A DNA stretch of 10,093 bases from an uncultured Eubacterium sp. (GTDB taxonomy: Bacteria; Bacillota; Clostridia; Lachnospirales; Lachnospiraceae): contig CAUCXT010000067.1 in the NCBI GenBank assembly GCA_958446835.1, forward strand, positions 1 through 10,093, given 5' to 3'. Each line of letters starts with the position of its first letter. The stretch's first letter is position 1. Position numbers and translations under genes: made by a program. Positions 6,881 to 10,093 of this stretch are shown one piece after another. Below the pieces are notes generated by a model. It saw nothing but the letters and a program-made list of their open reading frames with translations. It did no database searches and had not been told where the DNA came from.

Positions 6881-7711
6881 TCACTTATTGTCATTCAGCC
6901 ATCTGCTGATTACAGACATAAGCTTTTCAAATGAAATCGGTTTGCTTAGATGTGCGTTCATCCCTGCGCGTATCGCCTTATCGCTGTCCTCAGAAAATGC
7001 ATTAGCGGTGAGTGCAATTATCGGGACGGTACCCACATAAGACATTCCAGCTTCCTTTCCAAGTGCTCTTATTCTGCTGGTTGCCTCATAGCCATCCATC
7101 ACAGGCATCTGGACATCCATAAATATCATATCATAATAGCCTGCTGAGCACTGTTCCATTCTCTGTACTGCTTCAAGACCATTCACTGCAGTCTCAATCT
7201 CAACTCCTGTATCCGACATAAGCTCAATGAATATCTCTCTGTTGAGTTCATTATCCTCAACAAGCAGCAGCCTATGTCCCTTAAGATTATTCACCGGCTC
7301 CACATTCACAGCGTCTTCCTCAACTATCTTTTTAATACTCTGCTCATATGTACGGAATCTTAAGGTAACTTCGAACCTGGAACCGCCTCCGTTCTTACTT
7401 TTGACTTCAATATTTCCCTGCATAATGTCCACTATCGACTTTGTTATGCTCAGTCCCAGACCTGTTCCCTGTATATTCTGTGTTCTATCGTTATGCTCTC
7501 TTGCAAATGGCTCGAACACCTTATCAACGAATCCCGGACTCATTCCTATTCCGCCATCTGCAACTACAAATCTGTATGTATTGTACTCTCCGACAGCTGC
7601 TGTCTTTTCTGCTGTAAATGAAATCCACCTGCCTTCGGGAGTATATTTAACCGCATTCGACAGCAGATTTATCAACACCTCCTGCAAACGCACCGAGTCG
7701 CATATTACCAT
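6881..7711 (-). CDS. Hybrid histidine kinase, C-terminal part (HATPase and receiver) after an in-frame TAG
   Basis: This segment is in the same frame as 7772-10093 and separated from it only by TAG 7774-7772 and 20 sense codons. It holds the ATP-binding domain, with LINLLSNAVKYTPEG (N box), ADGGIGM (G1) and GTGLGLSI (G2), then a complete receiver with VEDNELNRE, phosphoacceptor Asp in FMDVQMP, ALTAN and LSKP. ATG 7711 is merely the first ATG in the segment: its upstream sequence is a weak GGTGAG touching the ATG, and starting there would cut the HATPase domain short, so separate translation is unlikely. The coding continuity between 7771 and 7712 (DSAKKKSIDYIVDLKKLPGE) is normal kinase sequence. 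As there is no HPt domain, the receiver probably passes phosphate to the HPt protein at 2975-3322. Stop is TGA. Confidence 0.85.
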   Translation of the reverse strand: MVICDSVRLQEVLINLLSNAVKYTPEGRWISFTAEKTAAVGEYNTYRFVVADGGIGMSPGFVDKVFEPFAREHNDRTQNIQGTGLGLSITKSIVDIMQGNIEVKSKNGGGSRFEVTLRFRTYEQSIKKIVEEDAVNVEPVNNLKGHRLLLVEDNELNREIFIELMSDTGVEIETAVNGLEAVQRMEQCSAGYYDMIFMDVQMPVMDGYEATSRIRALGKEAGMSYVGTVPIIALTANAFSEDSDKAIRAGMNAHLSKPISFEKLMSVISRWLNDNK

Positions 7712-7771
7712 CTCACCCGGAAGCTTTTTTAAATCTACTATGTAATCAATTGACTTTTTCTTAGCTGAATC

Positions 7772-7774
7772 CTA
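7772..7774 (-). other. In-frame amber codon that splits the kinase
   Basis: The minus strand reads ATG ACG TAG GAT TCA. Both sides are the same frame and one protein family. A single C-to-T change from CAG (Gln) would explain it, and Gln at this point would be ordinary. The local genes use TAG as a stop elsewhere (HPt gene), which argues against general reassignment. Confidence 0.9.
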
Positions 7775-10093
7775 CGTCATAAACACAACATTATTCGCTA
7801 TACTCAGTATATCGGTTGGCTTTTCATTCAGCTCTATCTTTCCGCTCTCAATCTTTGACATATCAAGGACATCATTTATAAGCTCTAAAAGATGCTCCGA
7901 TGCCTGTTCTATCTTAGAAAGGCAGTCCTTTACCCTGTCCGGATTGTCAACATTCTTTCCTGCAATCTGCGTCATTCCGAGTATTACATTCATCGGCGTC
8001 CTTATGTCATGCGACATGTTAGACAGGAATTCACTCTTAGCTGCGCTGGCCTGCTTAGCCTGTTGATAAGCCAGCTCCATCGCCTCCTTCATCTGCTGAC
8101 GCTGTCTCACGGCACTATCTATATCACTTATCGACAGGATAACAACCTGCGGAACGCCATTCTTCTCCTCCGCAAGTGCGAAGCTTACTCTTCTCCATTT
8201 CCACTCTTGTCCGTATCTGATTCGAAGTTCCATCTCAAAGCTGCCGTTCGAAGAATGAATATAATCAAAGAACTCTCCATAATCCATAAGTCTTTTAATC
8301 CTAGGATAGTCATCAGGGTGGAATACATCATCCCCCATCCTTTTTACAAATCCGGTAAAGCTGCCCTCACTGCAGCCGCTGAAAATCCCATTATCAGAAT
8401 TATAAACTATGTGAAATGTATCATCACTTAAACATATTCTTGCAATAAAGACACATGACTTGGCAAGCGATTCAAGCACCTGCGCCTGCTCACGACTTAT
8501 CTCCTGCAGATTCTCAAGCAAATCTATTCTCTCATTCTCTCTGCCCGTATCCGCATTTATATCATCAAGGCTTCTTGGCTGTGCCGTATCATCTTCTTTA
8601 TCCGCTGTGTTGTCAATGAATGTATTGTACGCTTCATAGTAGGCAGATATTCTGCCTGCGGAACAAATATATCCTAAATCCTTCTTAAGCTGTTCGTCAT
8701 TCTTTAATATTTCTACAATGTCCGGATTATATATATGTCCCGCTCCAAAATCCAGTTCGTCTATAAACTCCTGCATGGTCTTAGACTTATTATAAATTCT
8801 GCCTATATCATCCGTTGCCGCTTCCATACAATCGCATATTTTAAATAAATCGATAAGCAGGTGCACTCTCGATTTGGTGTTATCAAAGCTCTCCGGGTAC
8901 CCACCCTTTCCATCATACGTCTTATGATGTCCACATGCTATATCACATATATCCCTGTTAAAGCCGAGCTGTTCCAGTATTTGACAGCCGTGCATTGAGT
9001 GTTCGTGAATCATCTGCTTTTCGCTTTCAAGAAGACGCCTGCTCTGCAAAGTGACCAATTCAATAAAATCGCTCTTGCCCACATCGAACAGAAGTGCCGC
9101 CTGCGACACAAGTCCTTCAATCTCATTTTTCTTTTCGAGAACCTCAAGAACATTGTGTGTGTCATTGATACCTATGAGCAGCTCCGGTCTGTTTTTAAAT
9201 ATATTTTCCAACACCAGAAGGACTATCCTCTTGACAAGTGATATGTGAATCATCATAGTCTCATCGCGGTTCATAATTATGTCAAGGAAATAGTAGTCGT
9301 CTATACCGCTGGTGCCAAGATTTTTTACCAGATCGGACAATGTTCTCTTTATCGCTTCATTGGTATATTCTGCTTTTCTTGTTCTAGGAATTTCAGTTAT
9401 GAATTTTTTGAACTTAGGAAGAATATAATTTTTAACCTTTTCTTTTAATTCCGGATGTTCAGCAATTCCAAAGGTGCTTGCAAGATTAGGAATCTGATAC
9501 ATATTGACCTGATAATATCTGCTGTCGGTAATGTCTTTAAACTGTTCCGCATCTGAATGCTCCAACGCATAGTCACAAAACTCCATTATCCTGTTCACAT
9601 ACTCGTCAATGCTCAGTTTTCCGGCATAGTACTGCCCTTTCCAATAATTACAGTATATCTCATCCTTCATATGAAGGATGTCACTGTCCTCCTCAAGTGC
9701 CGACTTATACAGCTCGTCTATCACCAGCATTGCACGCTCAAAAGTCTTAGGGCTCATCTCATCCCTGCTGTCGCAGCCGCATATCCAGTTTCCGAACACA
9801 TCATAGTTGAGCTCGTCCCTAAGTCCGTCAAGATCGTACTTCTCACCGTCCATCATTCTAACAACCGGAGCATCATACACTGCAATCGCACTGTCCGTCT
9901 CAGCCAGAAGATATTCCTCATATTCAAATGAAGTGTATCCCAGCTCCTGCGCAAAAGGTCTTGAATTCATAGCAACCGCTGCATAATTATAGTATGCAAA
10001 AAGAAGCTGTCTTCTCATATCCCAGCTCTCTAACCTTGCATAATCAGGAAATTGCTTTCTGATAAAGTCATAACATTCAAGACACTTTTTCAC
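7772..10093 (-). CDS. Hybrid histidine kinase, N-terminal part: HD-GYP-like, PAS and HisKA domains, ends at an amber codon
   Basis: 773 residues from the window edge. Residues 1-270 are helical, without a recognised signal peptide or membrane segment, so the protein looks cytoplasmic. Residues about 290-465 resemble HD-GYP: LLFDVGK (336-340, with Phe in place of the first His), HEHSMHG, GHHKTYDGKGGYP (388-400) and an Asp at 421. A PAS domain follows (about 545-660), then a helical linker and the HisKA H-box FLSNMSHDIRTPMN with His695. The frame stops at TAG just after the second HisKA helix (KIESGKIEL...VVFMT), where the family would go on into HATPase. Read through, the total would be 1070 residues. 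The first codon in the window is GTG, but the edge leaves no room for an SD and the gene may well begin further upstream. Confidence 0.9.
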   Translation of the reverse strand: MKKCLECYDFIRKQFPDYARLESWDMRRQLLFAYYNYAAVAMNSRPFAQELGYTSFEYEEYLLAETDSAIAVYDAPVVRMMDGEKYDLDGLRDELNYDVFGNWICGCDSRDEMSPKTFERAMLVIDELYKSALEEDSDILHMKDEIYCNYWKGQYYAGKLSIDEYVNRIMEFCDYALEHSDAEQFKDITDSRYYQVNMYQIPNLASTFGIAEHPELKEKVKNYILPKFKKFITEIPRTRKAEYTNEAIKRTLSDLVKNLGTSGIDDYYFLDIIMNRDETMMIHISLVKRIVLLVLENIFKNRPELLIGINDTHNVLEVLEKKNEIEGLVSQAALLFDVGKSDFIELVTLQSRRLLESEKQMIHEHSMHGCQILEQLGFNRDICDIACGHHKTYDGKGGYPESFDNTKSRVHLLIDLFKICDCMEAATDDIGRIYNKSKTMQEFIDELDFGAGHIYNPDIVEILKNDEQLKKDLGYICSAGRISAYYEAYNTFIDNTADKEDDTAQPRSLDDINADTGRENERIDLLENLQEISREQAQVLESLAKSCVFIARICLSDDTFHIVYNSDNGIFSGCSEGSFTGFVKRMGDDVFHPDDYPRIKRLMDYGEFFDYIHSSNGSFEMELRIRYGQEWKWRRVSFALAEEKNGVPQVVILSISDIDSAVRQRQQMKEAMELAYQQAKQASAAKSEFLSNMSHDIRTPMNVILGMTQIAGKNVDNPDRVKDCLSKIEQASEHLLELINDVLDMSKIESGKIELNEKPTDILSIANNVVFMT

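Noticed and set aside
6881..7711. Separate gene starting at ATG 7711
   Set aside because: It would begin inside the HATPase domain with no well-spaced SD, and the sequence just upstream is normal kinase sequence in the same frame.
7772..7774. Genome-wide reassignment of TAG to a sense codon
   Set aside because: TAG also ends the HPt gene, followed closely by a ribosome binding site and the next gene, and other genes here end in TAA or TGA with normal codon use; local read-through or mutation is simpler.
73..9931. Many plus-strand open frames of 60-180 codons
   Set aside because: All lie antisense to well-supported minus-strand genes, have no recognisable domains and are normal shadows of coding sequence.

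Overview
The window is a block of genes that all lie on the minus strand, so transcription runs from high to low coordinates. Moderate GC, strong AGGAG-type ribosome binding sites, the FtsX/MacB-type ABC cassette and the many c-di-GMP signalling domains point to a Firmicute of the Lachnospiraceae type (Roseburia/Butyrivibrio/Lachnospira-like), probably motile. This placement rests on recognised protein style, not on a marker gene.

In transcription order: (1) 10093-6881, a large hybrid sensor kinase with an N-terminal helical region, a degenerate HD-GYP-like domain, PAS, HisKA, HATPase and a receiver. It is interrupted by one in-frame TAG between the HisKA and HATPase domains. (2) 6880-6736, an AT-rich intergenic gap with a good sigma-70/A-type promoter. 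(3) 6735-4502, a FapA/DUF342-family gene with about ten 25-26-residue repeats at its N-terminus. It is split into two overlapping frames exactly at a dnaX-type A_AAA_AAG slippery heptamer, with a GGAGG 12 nt upstream. (4) 4484-3366, a REC-HD-GYP response regulator. (5) 3322-2975, a stand-alone HPt protein. (6) 2956-995, a GGDEF-REC-HD-GYP protein. (7) A strong stem-loop at 992-957. (8) 930-229, an ABC transporter ATPase, and (9) 212-1, the start of its FtsX-like permease partner.

Items 3-6 have tight spacing, good ribosome binding sites and one promoter, and look like one operon. With the kinase upstream they form an almost complete phosphorelay: hybrid kinase (His, then Asp), separate HPt, and two receiver proteins whose outputs make and/or break c-di-GMP. 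The FapA-like protein hints at a link to flagella or the cell surface. The ABC cassette follows the stem-loop and is of the family often used for antimicrobial-peptide resistance or cell-envelope work; its link to the signalling genes is unproven.

The most notable observations are the probable -1 frameshift in the FapA-like gene, the amber codon in the kinase, a second amber codon that alone separates HPt from the GGDEF protein in the same frame, and the repeat-FapA fusion. Whether the frameshift and the kinase amber codon are programmed, mutations or assembly errors cannot be settled from one sequence.
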